Below, piece after piece: positions 19,161 to 28,583 of a stretch of DNA of 64,000 nt. Made by a program: the position numbers and the translations under genes. The notes under the pieces are model-generated. The model saw only the letters and a program-made list of their open reading frames with translations, ran no database searches and had not been told where the DNA came from. This DNA comes from Vibrio gallaecicus. Lineage in GTDB: Bacteria; Pseudomonadota; Gammaproteobacteria; Enterobacterales; Vibrionaceae. The DNA lies in the NCBI RefSeq assembly GCF_024347495.1, contig NZ_AP025490.1, positions 1,736,001-1,800,000 on the forward strand, given 5' to 3'. Position 1 is the stretch's first letter. Every line of letters begins with the position of its first letter.

Positions 19161-19571
19161 CTATCGGCGGAAATTGCGACCATTTCCTCTACGCTCTTTA
19201 AATGCAGAAGCCGCTTTTGCTTGTGAAGCTAGGATTGACTCAACTGTTAATTCCATAGGTTCACGAGGCTCTAAGCCATGTCGAAATGTACGTGAACGTG
19301 GCGGCATCTGATATTCAACATCCGAAGCTTTTGGCATACGCTTAAAGCGATAAAGATAAAAGTTCTCTACCTTCTCTCTCGCCCATTCTGTTTTCTTCAA
19401 ATATTTAACCGCGCTTGCAACTGTCGGCTTAGTGTTGAAGCAATTCATTCGCATTGCAGCGTCTAAAATTTCCCAACCGTAATGATCCACAAGCTCAGTG
19501 ATCAAGGTTTCAAGCTTTAAGCCGTGTAGAGGGTTGTTCTGTTGAAGTTCAATTCTTTCTTGTTCTGTCAT
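19161..19571 (-). CDS. VF530-family (DUF2132) DNA-binding protein
   Basis: A 136-residue protein. Residues 10-75 match the small VF530/DUF2132 fold: NNPLHGLKLETLITELVDHYGW, then MRMNCFNTKPTVASAVKYLKKTEWAREKVENFYL. VF530 proteins of Vibrio are small and described as DNA-binding; no precise role is established. The C-terminal 50 residues are an Arg-rich low-complexity tail ending RRGNGRNFRR that could bind nucleic acid (inference). AAGGTAAAG precedes the ATG. Confidence 0.88.
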   Translation of the reverse strand: MTEQERIELQQNNPLHGLKLETLITELVDHYGWEILDAAMRMNCFNTKPTVASAVKYLKKTEWAREKVENFYLYRFKRMPKASDVEYQMPPRSRTFRHGLEPREPMELTVESILASQAKAASAFKERRGNGRNFRR

Positions 19572-19879
19572 ATCTTTACCTTTTCACAACCTAAACCGAG
19601 TTAGGCTCTGAATTTCTCTTGGTACGCCATCATCAATAATGCTTACCAATAATTTTCTATGGGGATGTCCGTTTCCCCTATCACTCCCTTTATGATGGCA
19701 TAAAGCACGTCAGTATCCTAACTCTGTGCTCTTTATATTTTAGTTAACACGATTAAACGGCTCTATTTCCATCAACCGCTGCCCAAATTAATTTTTGTCG
19801 AGTGTTAATATATAAAAAAGAGGGCTGTAATGCCCTCTCTAATAGTTTCGCGTCCTAAATCACTAAGTCTCACTGACGC
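19572..19879. other. Gap between the VF530 gene and the RND permease gene
   Basis: About 300 bp without a gene. It holds the VF530 promoter side and, at 19813-19838, the terminator of the RND operon. I see nothing else of note. Confidence 0.6.
19813..19838 (-). terminator. Intrinsic terminator of the RND efflux operon
   Basis: Stem AGAGGGC / GCCCTCT with a 6-nt loop; on the minus strand it is followed by TTTTTTATAT, 42 bp after the permease stop. Confidence 0.9.
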
Positions 19880-22879
19880 TTATTTTTGTCTTGTCGTTAA
19901 CACGTACAAACACGGAACAATAAACAAAACGACAGGAACAGAGAACAACAAACCATAACCCAACGTTAATGCCATTGGTCCCATGTTTACATCTGCCCCA
20001 CCAATGCCGTAAGCAAGAGGTAGCAAGCCTACTACAGTAGTGATTGACGTTAATAATATGGGTCTTAGACGAGTCTTCGCCCCTTCGATCACGGCTTGGG
20101 AGATTTCAAGCCCTTTCGCTCTCATCCCATTAATCCGTACAATGAGTACCAACGAGTTGTTAACCACTACTCCGCACATTCCTAACGCACCAACCAGAGC
20201 AAACAATGAAATAGGCTGCATGTGTAAGAATAGCGCAGACAGAGATGCCACCAAAGCGAATGGAATAACTGAAATAACCAGTAGTGGCTGTAGAAGCGAA
20301 CCAAACATTATCGCCAATACAAAGTAGATCGCCAAAATAGCAGCAGGGAATGCAACAACAATACCCCCTAGCGTTTCTTCTGCAGCTTCTACTTCACCAC
20401 CAATATCAAGTGTGACATCCGCGCTGATCTTATCTTTTACCGCTTCCCATAGCTCTTCGGTAATTTCATCAGGGTCCAGTTGCCCACCTCCGACTTGTGC
20501 TGTGACAAGCACTTGTCTGTCACCATTAAAGTGCAAAATGATACGTTCAGCTTGGGTGTATCGTACATGTGCCAATCGGCTCAATGGAACTTGAGTACCA
20601 TCAGCAGTGTAGATCTTAGTATTACGAAGTTTTTCAAGGTTACGATATTGCTCGGTCAGTATGACTCGCAAGCCCACTTCTTCGTCACCAATCCAAGTCG
20701 TTGATACTTTTTCACCGTCAAAGGCAATACGTAAAGTCGTAGCTAAATCATCAACGGTTAAGTTGTAACGCGCTAACCATTCATACTGAGGGACAATTTC
20801 AAGTTGCTGATCTTTAAGCTCTTCATTATTAGTAACATGGCTTAAACCTTCATAGTTAGCTAGCCACTCAGAGACCACATCAACGGCTTGATCACGAGAC
20901 TCTTTGTTCTGCCCAATAACACGAACTTCTACGGGCTCACCAAGAGGTTCACCACCCGCATCGACAGAGAGTTTAATGAAAGGAACAGCGGTGTTATCAG
21001 CTAACTGCTCTCGCAAACTATCCACGATCACATCTGCAGTTCTGTCTCTATCTTCGGCATTCGTTAGGTTAATTAAGCCTTTACTCACAGGTGTTGAGTA
21101 AGTCATTTCGTAGCTAAGCAACTCCGATTCAGGTAGCGAACTGATCACTTCCTCTATTTGCTTATGTGCAGCACGTACTTTATCCATTGGTGTACCCGGT
21201 TTCACCTCGGTATACACTTCAATATACTTGGCGGCTTGGGCTGGGAAAAAGTCTAGCCTCATCGTAGCGATGATCGCACCACCGGCACCCAACGCCGTCA
21301 ATGCCAATAACACCACTGTAAACTTATGGTTCAAAGCACTTGCAAGAATCGACTCATAGCGCGCTGATAATTGGTTAAATACTTCCGTTGATTTGGTTTT
21401 TGGCGTCGGCTTTTTCATTGCGTCGGCTAAATGCGCTGGCAACGTCACCGTACATTCAAACCAAGAGAAGGTTAAAGCCATAATGACCGTCAGTGGGATC
21501 ACCGCAATTTCCATACCTAGCTCACCTGGGATGAAGAAAATTGGGATAAACACAAGCACTGTAGTCGTTAAACTTGCTAGTACAGGTTTGTATACCTTGA
21601 GCGTACCTTCTATCGCCGCCTCAAGTGGGGAGGCTCCTTTTTCACGTTCACTATAGATACTTTCAGCAACAATCACTGAATCATCCACAATAATGCCGAT
21701 AACAAGCAATAACGCAGACAATGTAATGGCATCCAGCGTCATTCCCATTCCAGGAATAAGAGCCAGCACGCCAAAAATACAGAAAGGAATCGAAACAGCA
21801 ACCCAAAAAGCCACTTGGCGCATCAATGCAAGACCAAGTACAACAAGCACTAAGAGAAGACCAATTCCACCGTTGCTTGCAACAATCGAGAACTTCTCTT
21901 GCATGTCTTTTGCAAGGTTGATTGAGGTGTGAAATTCGAACTTCCCACCCAACTTTTCACGCTCTAGATCTAACGTTTCCAACACAGCATTGATTGCGGT
22001 ACGAACATCAGCATTCGCTGTTTTGGTTATATTAAACAAGATAGCCTGTTCGTTATTGATCATGCCGTATTCAGTCGCTTTCTCGAAACCATCGGTCACC
22101 GTTGCAACGTCACTCACACGAACTAAACCACCATCAGGCAATACTCGAATAATGGTTTTTTCTAACTCTTTTGCACTCGTCACTTGTGTCAGAGTGACCA
22201 AGCGGTGCTCTGACTTCCACGACTCAACCACACCACCTGAAAGTGACAAGTTGCGGCTATTAATGGACGTCATGATGTCATCAAACGTTAGGTTGTAACG
22301 ACCAACTTTATTGGGATCAACTTCAATCCAAAACTCACGCTCGCGAAAGCCCGACATCGTTGCCGTACCAATTCCAGGTATCGATTTAACACGTTTCTCT
22401 AACTGACGTGCATATTGTTGTAAATCCGCGTAGGTGCCCGTTGTTGTGACACCAAAGCGCAACACCTCGAATGACGACGTACTCTCTTGAAGCACCAGCG
22501 GGGGATCTGAAATATCTTTCGGTAAGCCACTGACTCGATCGACCGCTTGCTGAATTTTGCGTACGACGTCAGCAATGTCGGCAGTTTCATCGACTTCAAG
22601 CAAGATCAAAGAAGTACCTTCTTTTGATTCAGAAGTCATTTCACGGATGTTTTGCACACCGCGTAGCTCTTTTTCGATTTTGTTGGTGATATTCAGTTCA
22701 ATATCTTGTGGCGAGGCGCCCGGATAATGAGTCACCACTTCCACTTCCGGAAAGGCAACTTCCGGATCTTCCTGCATTTTAATGATACTTAGTGATGCAA
22801 GACCAACCGCAAATACCATCATGGTGATCACACGGGCTAGAAACCCCCGCGCAGCAAAGTAGCTAATAATATTTCGCAT
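19880..22879 (-). CDS. RND-family efflux permease
   Basis: A 999-residue inner-membrane pump subunit of AcrB-like topology: one helix at the N-terminus, a large periplasmic loop (porter domain part 1), helices 2-6, a second periplasmic loop, and helices 8-12. Family motifs are PEVEVVTHYPGASPQDIE (about 45-62), GIIVDDSVIVAESIY near 393-407 with the paired aspartates of the proton relay, and GALGMCGVVVNNSLVL in the second half. It is proton-driven and would export drugs, detergents or metabolites. It lies 10 bp after its adaptor gene; no outer-membrane TolC gene is in this operon, so an unlinked TolC is probably used (inference). Confidence 0.94.
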   Translation of the reverse strand: MRNIISYFAARGFLARVITMMVFAVGLASLSIIKMQEDPEVAFPEVEVVTHYPGASPQDIELNITNKIEKELRGVQNIREMTSESKEGTSLILLEVDETADIADVVRKIQQAVDRVSGLPKDISDPPLVLQESTSSFEVLRFGVTTTGTYADLQQYARQLEKRVKSIPGIGTATMSGFREREFWIEVDPNKVGRYNLTFDDIMTSINSRNLSLSGGVVESWKSEHRLVTLTQVTSAKELEKTIIRVLPDGGLVRVSDVATVTDGFEKATEYGMINNEQAILFNITKTANADVRTAINAVLETLDLEREKLGGKFEFHTSINLAKDMQEKFSIVASNGGIGLLLVLVVLGLALMRQVAFWVAVSIPFCIFGVLALIPGMGMTLDAITLSALLLVIGIIVDDSVIVAESIYSEREKGASPLEAAIEGTLKVYKPVLASLTTTVLVFIPIFFIPGELGMEIAVIPLTVIMALTFSWFECTVTLPAHLADAMKKPTPKTKSTEVFNQLSARYESILASALNHKFTVVLLALTALGAGGAIIATMRLDFFPAQAAKYIEVYTEVKPGTPMDKVRAAHKQIEEVISSLPESELLSYEMTYSTPVSKGLINLTNAEDRDRTADVIVDSLREQLADNTAVPFIKLSVDAGGEPLGEPVEVRVIGQNKESRDQAVDVVSEWLANYEGLSHVTNNEELKDQQLEIVPQYEWLARYNLTVDDLATTLRIAFDGEKVSTTWIGDEEVGLRVILTEQYRNLEKLRNTKIYTADGTQVPLSRLAHVRYTQAERIILHFNGDRQVLVTAQVGGGQLDPDEITEELWEAVKDKISADVTLDIGGEVEAAEETLGGIVVAFPAAILAIYFVLAIMFGSLLQPLLVISVIPFALVASLSALFLHMQPISLFALVGALGMCGVVVNNSLVLIVRINGMRAKGLEISQAVIEGAKTRLRPILLTSITTVVGLLPLAYGIGGADVNMGPMALTLGYGLLFSVPVVLFIVPCLYVLTTRQK

Positions 22880-22889
22880 CGCCAGTTCC

Positions 22890-23654
22890 TTAATTCACAG
22901 TGCTTGCGTGAAGAGACATGCCTGGTTTGATAAGGCTATTACTATTAGGGATCTCAATGTCGATTGGGTAAGCTAATAATGTAGGGTCTAAGTTTATACC
23001 AATACGCTTAATCTTAGATTTCACCTTAATTTTTGGATTAACATCGCTCCAAACGGTAAGTTCTTGCCCAACAGACAATTCAGTAAGATCATGCTCACTG
23101 GCAAGCAGACGAATGATAATATTTTCTACATCAGCCACGCTGTAAAGCAGGTTCCCTTTTTCCACCCATGAGCCTTGCTCTACATTACGTTTTACTATGT
23201 AACCATCAATATCAGAGTTGATTTGAGTATGTTCAAGGTTGTCTACCGCTTGCTCTAGATCGATTTCTGCCAATTTCACATTAGCTTTCGCAGCTTGTAG
23301 GTCAGCGAAAGAGATATCTAGTTCGTGCTGCGACAAACTTTTCTTCGCTTTTAGTTCTTTATAACGGTTATAGATACTATTCTTGATTTTGAGATCGGCT
23401 TTGACCAATTCTAGGTTCGCTTTTTGGCGACTCACCTCTAGAACAAAATCATTGTCTTCAAGAACAATAAGAGATTGACCTTTCTGTATAGCTTCACCAA
23501 GTTGATATGGCTTGTTTTCAACAACACCACTCACCTGAGCGACCACATTTTGAAACTGTTGAGCGGTTGCATGACCAATTAGGTCGACTGCCAATGCGTG
23601 ACTACTTGGGAATGAGAGAGCTACCATAGCCGAGAACACTGCTAATTTTTTCAT
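22890..23654 (-). CDS. RND efflux periplasmic adaptor (short membrane fusion protein)
   Basis: A 254-residue adaptor with signal peptide (cleavage after SHALA, near residue 22), barrel-sandwich lipoyl half-motifs (QVSGVVENKPYQLGEAIQKG near 40-60 and DGYIVKRNVEQGSWVEKG near 160-177) flanking an alpha-hairpin of about 80 residues, then a beta-barrel. It is shorter than the usual 350-400 residues because the membrane-proximal domain is largely absent: the protein stops soon after PGMSLHASTVN. The frame is intact with a good ribosome site (CGGAG), so this seems to be a genuinely short type rather than a truncation. First gene of the operon. Confidence 0.9.
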   Translation of the reverse strand: MKKLAVFSAMVALSFPSSHALAVDLIGHATAQQFQNVVAQVSGVVENKPYQLGEAIQKGQSLIVLEDNDFVLEVSRQKANLELVKADLKIKNSIYNRYKELKAKKSLSQHELDISFADLQAAKANVKLAEIDLEQAVDNLEHTQINSDIDGYIVKRNVEQGSWVEKGNLLYSVADVENIIIRLLASEHDLTELSVGQELTVWSDVNPKIKVKSKIKRIGINLDPTLLAYPIDIEIPNSNSLIKPGMSLHASTVN

Positions 23655-23825
23655 ATTTTAATCTCCGACAGAGTCTATTTATTACAGAGATTAATGCAGT
23701 GAACGTGAATTTTTTGTATACCATGCGGGAGTTTTATCAATGGTAAGTTATTGATATTCTAGAAGGCGAGATAAAATACATTGCAGGATTGATAGAATTA
23801 AGCATAAATCCTATAAAGCCCAACA

Positions 23826-23856
23826 AACAAAAAAGGATGCCATGTGGCATCCTTTT
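23826..23856 (-). terminator. Intrinsic terminator after gnd
   Basis: A near-perfect stem AAAAGGATGCCA / TGGCATCCTTTT with T-runs on both strands, about 40 bp past the gnd stop. It can also block transcription coming the other way. Confidence 0.92.
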
Positions 23857-23895
23857 TAATTAAAGCGTCTTAATGACTAGCTTTATAACTCACGA

Positions 23896-25344
23896 TTATA
23901 CGTCGTAAGTTGTAGAAGCAGTATCACCGCCTGTACCAGTCCAGTTTGTGTGGAAGAATTCACCACGTGGACGGTCAGTACGCTCGTAAGTGTGAGCACC
24001 AAAGTAATCACGTTGAGCTTGTAGAAGGTTCGCAGGAAGACGAGCTGTAGTGTAGCCGTCTAGGAACGTTAGTGCAGAAGTCATACATGGCATTGGGATA
24101 CCAGATTCCATAGACTTAGCTGCAACTTTACGCCAAGCGCCCATGCAGTTGTCTAGGATGCCTTTAAAGTATGCATCTGAACCTAGGAAAGCGATCTCTG
24201 GGTTCGCTTCGTAAGCATCACGAATGTTGCCTAGGAATGCAGAACGGATGATACAACCGCCACGCCACATAAGTGCAACGTTACCGTAGTTTAGATCCCA
24301 GCCGTTTTCGTTCGACGCTTCACGCATTAGCATGAAACCTTGAGCGTAAGAGATGATCTTAGAAGCAAGTAGAGCTTGACGGATTGCATCAACCCACTCT
24401 TGCTTGTCGCCTTCAACTGGAGCAACAGTTTTGCCGAACAGTTTCTCAGCTTCAACACGTTGGTCTTTAAGTGCAGACAGGCAACGAGAGAATACAGATT
24501 CAGTGATTAGCGTTAGTGGGATACCCATATCTAGCGCATTGATACCTGTCCATTTACCCGTACCTTTTTGACCAGCAGTGTCTAGGATCTTCTCAACTAA
24601 TGCTTCACCGTCTTCATCTTTGTAGCCAAGGATGTCAGCAGTGATTTCTACTAGGTAGCTGTCTAGCTCAGTTTTGTTCCAATCAGCAAATACAGCCTGC
24701 ATTTCGTCGTGGTTCATACCTAGACCATCTTTCATGAATTGGTATGCTTCAGTGATAAGCTGCATGTCACCGTATTCGATGCCATTGTGAACCATCTTAA
24801 CAAAGTGACCAGCACCATCGTTACCAACCCAATCACAACAAGGCTCACCAGCGTCAGTTTTCGCAGAGATGCCTTGGAAGATAGGCTTAACCGCTTCCCA
24901 AGCTTCAGGAGAACCGCCTGGCATGATAGAAGGACCAAAACGAGCGCCTTCTTCACCACCAGAAACACCAGTACCGATGAAGTGAATACCTTTCTCACGA
25001 AGAGCAGCAACACGGCGGTTAGTATCTGGGAAGTTAGTGTTACCACCATCAATGATGATGTCACCTTTGTCTAGAAGTGGAACAAGCTTGTCAATGAACG
25101 TATCTACAACGTCACCAGCACGTACCATTAGCATTACTTTACGAGGCGCTTCTAGCTTTTCAACTAGCTCTTCTAGAGAGTAAGCACCAACAATGTTAGT
25201 ACCTTTAGCTGGACCTTCTAGGAACTCGTCTACTTTTGCAGCAGTACGGTTGTGAGCCACAACTTTGAAGCCGTGGTCGTTCATGTTTAGGATAAGGTTC
25301 TGACCCATTACTGCTAGGCCAATTACACCGATATCACCTTTCAT
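23896..25344 (-). CDS. gnd: 6-phosphogluconate dehydrogenase, decarboxylating
   Basis: A 482-residue cytosolic enzyme that oxidises 6-phosphogluconate to ribulose 5-phosphate and CO2 with NADP. The N-terminal Rossmann motif GVIGLAVMGQNLILN is at residues 6-20, followed by VAHNRT, which selects NADP. The signature ISGGEEGAR-type segment (TGVSGGEEGARFGPSIMPGG, about 127-146) and HNGIEYGDMQLI (about 186-197) are intact. Length is normal. AAGGAGATATAAATA precedes the ATG. It is third in the operon zwf-pgl-gnd, 29 bp after pgl. Confidence 0.98.
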   Translation of the reverse strand: MKGDIGVIGLAVMGQNLILNMNDHGFKVVAHNRTAAKVDEFLEGPAKGTNIVGAYSLEELVEKLEAPRKVMLMVRAGDVVDTFIDKLVPLLDKGDIIIDGGNTNFPDTNRRVAALREKGIHFIGTGVSGGEEGARFGPSIMPGGSPEAWEAVKPIFQGISAKTDAGEPCCDWVGNDGAGHFVKMVHNGIEYGDMQLITEAYQFMKDGLGMNHDEMQAVFADWNKTELDSYLVEITADILGYKDEDGEALVEKILDTAGQKGTGKWTGINALDMGIPLTLITESVFSRCLSALKDQRVEAEKLFGKTVAPVEGDKQEWVDAIRQALLASKIISYAQGFMLMREASNENGWDLNYGNVALMWRGGCIIRSAFLGNIRDAYEANPEIAFLGSDAYFKGILDNCMGAWRKVAAKSMESGIPMPCMTSALTFLDGYTTARLPANLLQAQRDYFGAHTYERTDRPRGEFFHTNWTGTGGDTASTTYDV

Positions 25345-25373
25345 TATTTATATCTCCTTGCGGCTATTCGCAA

Positions 25374-26090
25374 TTACGCGATAGCACTTGCTGCATTTGA
25401 ATCTAGGAACCACTCTGTTTCGCCAGTCTTAGACTGAATTTTTGCTGCCGGGTAAGGCAACTCAGAAGCAGGAGTTGTATGAATTTCTTTAACGATCTCA
25501 ACTTTACCTGCGCCAAGCACTAGGTAGCTGATTCGTTTCGCGGCTTCTAAAACTTTAGCTGTTTTAGAAACACGGATCTGACCCGACTCAGGGTGAGAAG
25601 CTAATACAGATAGGTTCTCATCTTGGTAGTCAGTTACGCCCGGGAATAGTGAGGCTGTGTGACCATCTGCGCCAACACCTAGCAGGATCCAATCGAATAC
25701 CGGCGTACCGTTTTCAGTTGGGATAACATCTGCCATTTCTTTTGCGAAACGCTCAGCTTCTACTTTGGGTTCATCTTCACCACGAATGCGGTGGATGTTC
25801 TCTGCCGGAAGGTTCACATTCGAGAAAAGTAGCGCATTCGCTTCACCGAAGTTGCTTTCAGCGTCATCGGGTGCAACACAACGCTCGTCGCCCCACCAGA
25901 AGTGAAGGTTATTCCACTGAATACCATCAGCGTATGGTGCTTGAGCTAAAAGCTTGAAAAGCATTTTGGGCGTACTGCCACCAGAAAGCGAAATATGAAC
26001 AGGTTTGCCCTGCTCGCTATACGCTTTCATTTCATTTGCTAAGTTTTCAACAACCAATTCAGGCGTTTCAAAGATCTTGTGATTGATCAT
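25374..26090 (-). CDS. pgl: 6-phosphogluconolactonase
   Basis: A 238-residue cytosolic enzyme that hydrolyses 6-phosphogluconolactone to 6-phosphogluconate. Motifs include [31 protein letters not shown] and [18 protein letters not shown], all typical of the NagB/DevB fold. The reading frame is open upstream, but the ATG at 26090 overlaps the zwf stop as ATGA, which fixes the start and implies translational coupling. It is the middle gene of the oxidative pentose phosphate operon. Confidence 0.97.
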   Translation of the reverse strand: MINHKIFETPELVVENLANEMKAYSEQGKPVHISLSGGSTPKMLFKLLAQAPYADGIQWNNLHFWWGDERCVAPDDAESNFGEANALLFSNVNLPAENIHRIRGEDEPKVEAERFAKEMADVIPTENGTPVFDWILLGVGADGHTASLFPGVTDYQDENLSVLASHPESGQIRVSKTAKVLEAAKRISYLVLGAGKVEIVKEIHTTPASELPYPAAKIQSKTGETEWFLDSNAASAIA

Positions 26091-27589
26091 AATTCGCAGT
26101 AATCCGTGTCTGTTAAGTTTTTGCATGGGAAACGCCATGCACGACCATCTCTTTGTAGAAGGTCATCGGCTTCTTGAGGGCCCCAAGTACCACAAGCATA
26201 ACCAAAGAGCGCTTGAGGGTCTTGTTTGAAATCTAAAATCGGTTGGACGTATTTCCAACATGCTTCTACTGCATCAGTACGTGCAAACAGAGTTGCATCA
26301 CCGTTTAATGCATCAAGAAGAAGACGCTCATAAGCCGTTAGCATTTGAGTTTCTGGCAAGTCAGAGTAAGAGAAGTTCATTTTCACTTCTTTTGCTTTGA
26401 AACCAGCACCAGGTTCTTTCAAACCAAAACTCATTTGAATACCTTCATCCGGTTGAATGCGGATAATCAGCTTATTTTCAGGTGCATCTTGACCGAATAC
26501 TGGGTGTGGTGTGTTCTTAAAGTGAATCACAATTTCAGTCACACGAGTCGGTAAACGCTTACCAGTACGCACGTAGAAAGGTACACCATTCCAACGCCAG
26601 TTGTTGATGTACGCTTTCAGACCAATATAAGTTTCAGTACGTGAGTCATCAGCCACGCCGTTTTCTTCACGGTAACCAAGTAAATGTTGGCCACGCACAT
26701 CTGATGCAGTGTACTGACCTAATACTAGGTCTTTACGTAGATCATCTTCTTCAAGAGGTTTAAGGCACTGAAGTACTTTAACCACTTCGTCACGGATTGA
26801 ATCCGCATTAATCTGTGCAGGCGGCTCCATACCAACCATTGCTAGAACTTGTAGCAGGTGGTTTTGGAACATATCTCGCACAGCACCAGAACCGTCGTAG
26901 TAACCGCCACGTTCTTCAACACCAAGGAATTCAGCACCTGTGATTTCAACGTAATCAATAAAGTTACGGTTCCACAAAGGTTCGAACATCGCGTTCGAGA
27001 AGCGCAATACAAGAAGGTTTTGTACTGTCTCTTTTCCTAGGTAGTGGTCGATACGATAAATTTGGTGTTCTTGGAAGTGATGATGGATTTCTTCATCTAA
27101 CGCTTGAGCTGAAGCCAAGTCGTAGCCAAACGGCTTTTCTATGATAAGACGTCGCCAACCATTTGATTCATCGTTCAAACCATGTGCAGCAAGGCTTGCT
27201 GGGATCACACCGTATAGACTTGGTGGCGTAGCTAAGTAAAACAACGTGTTGTGATTTTCAAATTGGTAATCTTTCTCAATTTGATCCAAACGGGTTGCTA
27301 GACGTGCGTAATCTTCAACGTCAGAAGTATTGATCGCCTGATAATGCAGGTGATCAATAAAAGCATTCAGAATCTCAGGCTCTGTTTTTTCCATATCCTG
27401 AAGTGATTGCTTTAATTTTGCGCGGTAAGATTCGTCACTGTAATCGGTACGACTAACACCTAAAATCGCGAAAGATTTTGGCATCTGATTGTTCGCGTAT
27501 AGGTGATATAAAGCAGGGATCAGCTTTCGGTAGGTCAAATCTCCCGATGCACCGAAAATTACGATGCTGCTGTTTTCAGGTATTACCAT
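26087..27589 (-). CDS. zwf: Glucose-6-phosphate 1-dehydrogenase
   Basis: A 500-residue enzyme that makes 6-phosphogluconolactone and NADPH from glucose 6-phosphate. The dinucleotide motif [14 protein letters not shown] is at residues 8-21, and the active-site signature RIDHYLGKE lies near 180-188. The frame extends 18 codons upstream, but a double ATG follows AGGAAAG and the second (27589) gives the usual Vibrio N-terminus MVIPENSS. A perfect FNR-type box and a separate inverted repeat lie about 165-190 bp upstream, suggesting redox control (inference). It is first in the operon zwf-pgl-gnd. Confidence 0.97.
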   Translation of the reverse strand: MVIPENSSIVIFGASGDLTYRKLIPALYHLYANNQMPKSFAILGVSRTDYSDESYRAKLKQSLQDMEKTEPEILNAFIDHLHYQAINTSDVEDYARLATRLDQIEKDYQFENHNTLFYLATPPSLYGVIPASLAAHGLNDESNGWRRLIIEKPFGYDLASAQALDEEIHHHFQEHQIYRIDHYLGKETVQNLLVLRFSNAMFEPLWNRNFIDYVEITGAEFLGVEERGGYYDGSGAVRDMFQNHLLQVLAMVGMEPPAQINADSIRDEVVKVLQCLKPLEEDDLRKDLVLGQYTASDVRGQHLLGYREENGVADDSRTETYIGLKAYINNWRWNGVPFYVRTGKRLPTRVTEIVIHFKNTPHPVFGQDAPENKLIIRIQPDEGIQMSFGLKEPGAGFKAKEVKMNFSYSDLPETQMLTAYERLLLDALNGDATLFARTDAVEACWKYVQPILDFKQDPQALFGYACGTWGPQEADDLLQRDGRAWRFPCKNLTDTDYCEL

Positions 27590-27751
27590 CATCTTTCCTA
27601 TAAAAACAAGGTTTTTAGTATTCGCTAAAAGTATCAGCGACATACGAAAATAGATAATAGGTCTTAACTATTATATCAATAGTAAATGCCTATTAACCTA
27701 GAAATGTGTTTGGTAAATGGGGTGAAATCTATCACCTCTATTCGGGTCGGT

Positions 27752-27766
27752 ATTGTCTACGACAAT
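27752..27766. promoter_or_regulatory. Inverted repeat ATTGTC-N3-GACAAT upstream of zwf
   Basis: Perfect 6-bp arms separated by 3 bp, directly abutting the FNR-type box. It may be the site of a second regulator. It resembles but is not identical to the prp operators at 2.13-2.2 kb. Confidence 0.45.
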
Positions 27767-27780
27767 TTGATTTACATCAA
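27767..27780. promoter_or_regulatory. Perfect FNR-type box upstream of zwf
   Basis: TTGAT-TTAC-ATCAA matches the textbook FNR consensus TTGAT-N4-ATCAA exactly. Its right end lies about 190 bp before the zwf start. Whether it controls zwf or the oppositely placed response-regulator transcript cannot be told from sequence alone; zwf is the only gene that starts from this gap. Confidence 0.6.
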
Positions 27781-27819
27781 CCACTGTGAAGGCAATCGAT
27801 TAAATATTAACTCATTTCA

Positions 27820-27841
27820 CCAGTATTTTATTTAATACTGG
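27820..27841. repeat. Inverted repeat in the zwf upstream region
   Basis: A perfect 8-bp inverted repeat CCAGTATT / AATACTGG with a 6-nt loop, without a T-tract. It may be a weak stem downstream of the response-regulator gene or a protein site. Confidence 0.35.
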
Positions 27842-27890
27842 CAAAAAAGTGAGGAGGATTATGAAAGGAGATGAGCAGTTAAATCGTACT

Positions 27891-28583
27891 CTATCGGATT
27901 AACTTCATGTAGCAGCGTTCCGGACGCCCTACTGTTCCGTAGTTTAAATCGGCCTCTAATTCACCGGCAGTAATTAAATACTCAAGGTAACGTCGAGCTG
28001 TAGTTCGGCTTGCCCCTATTTTTTCCCCGGCTTCATCAGCCGTGATCTTGAATTCGCCATCGGTGAAAAGTATTCGAATCTTATCAAGGGTCACACCATC
28101 AATTCCTTTGGGTAAACGCTTAGGTTGCGAATTGTCGGAGTGTGTAGAGGCTTGGAGCATTTTATCAACTAAACCTTGATCAAGGTCTGAAGCATTATCA
28201 ATGTTCTCCCTTTGTGATGAGTATTTCTTCAAAGCAGCTTCAAGACGAGGAAACATTACCGGCTTGAGCAAATAATCCACCACCCCACCTCTCATCGCAT
28301 GTTGTAGGGTTTCAACATCACGTGCAGCCGTGATCAAAATAACATCGCAACCTTGGTTTGAGCCTCGAACCTTAGTCAATATATCTAAGCCAGAACCATC
28401 AGGTAGATACACATCCAACAAGACTAAATCTGGGTTAAGTATATCAAGTTGAATCTCGGCTTCAGCTTGTGTCGTTGCAATACCAATAACTTCAAACCCG
28501 TCCATTTGAGACAAATATCGGTGATGTAGCTCTGCAATAGCAATATCATCTTCAATGATCATCACTCTAGTTAACGTGTTCAT
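27891..28583 (-). CDS. CitB/DcuR-family response regulator
   Basis: A 230-residue two-component regulator. The receiver domain has the acidic pocket EDD at 11-13, phosphoacceptor Asp57 (VLLDVYLPDGSG) and Lys107 (YLLKP). The C-terminal helix-turn-helix ends in the CitB-type phrase ASRTTARRYLEYLI and the tail TVGRPERCYMKL. Members control uptake and use of citrate, malate, fumarate or other carboxylates. Its start overlaps the kinase stop by ATGA. There is no transporter in the same operon; tctCBA at 10.9 kb is the only carboxylate transporter seen in the window and is a candidate target (inference). Confidence 0.94.
   Translation of the reverse strand: MNTLTRVMIIEDDIAIAELHHRYLSQMDGFEVIGIATTQAEAEIQLDILNPDLVLLDVYLPDGSGLDILTKVRGSNQGCDVILITAARDVETLQHAMRGGVVDYLLKPVMFPRLEAALKKYSSQRENIDNASDLDQGLVDKMLQASTHSDNSQPKRLPKGIDGVTLDKIRILFTDGEFKITADEAGEKIGASRTTARRYLEYLITAGELEADLNYGTVGRPERCYMKLIR

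Noticed and set aside
27861..27902. 13-codon frame (MKGDEQLNRTLSD) with an excellent AGGAGG ribosome site
   Set aside because: Too short to support as a gene; it converges on the response-regulator stop and no promoter is evident. It could be a leftover gene end or chance.
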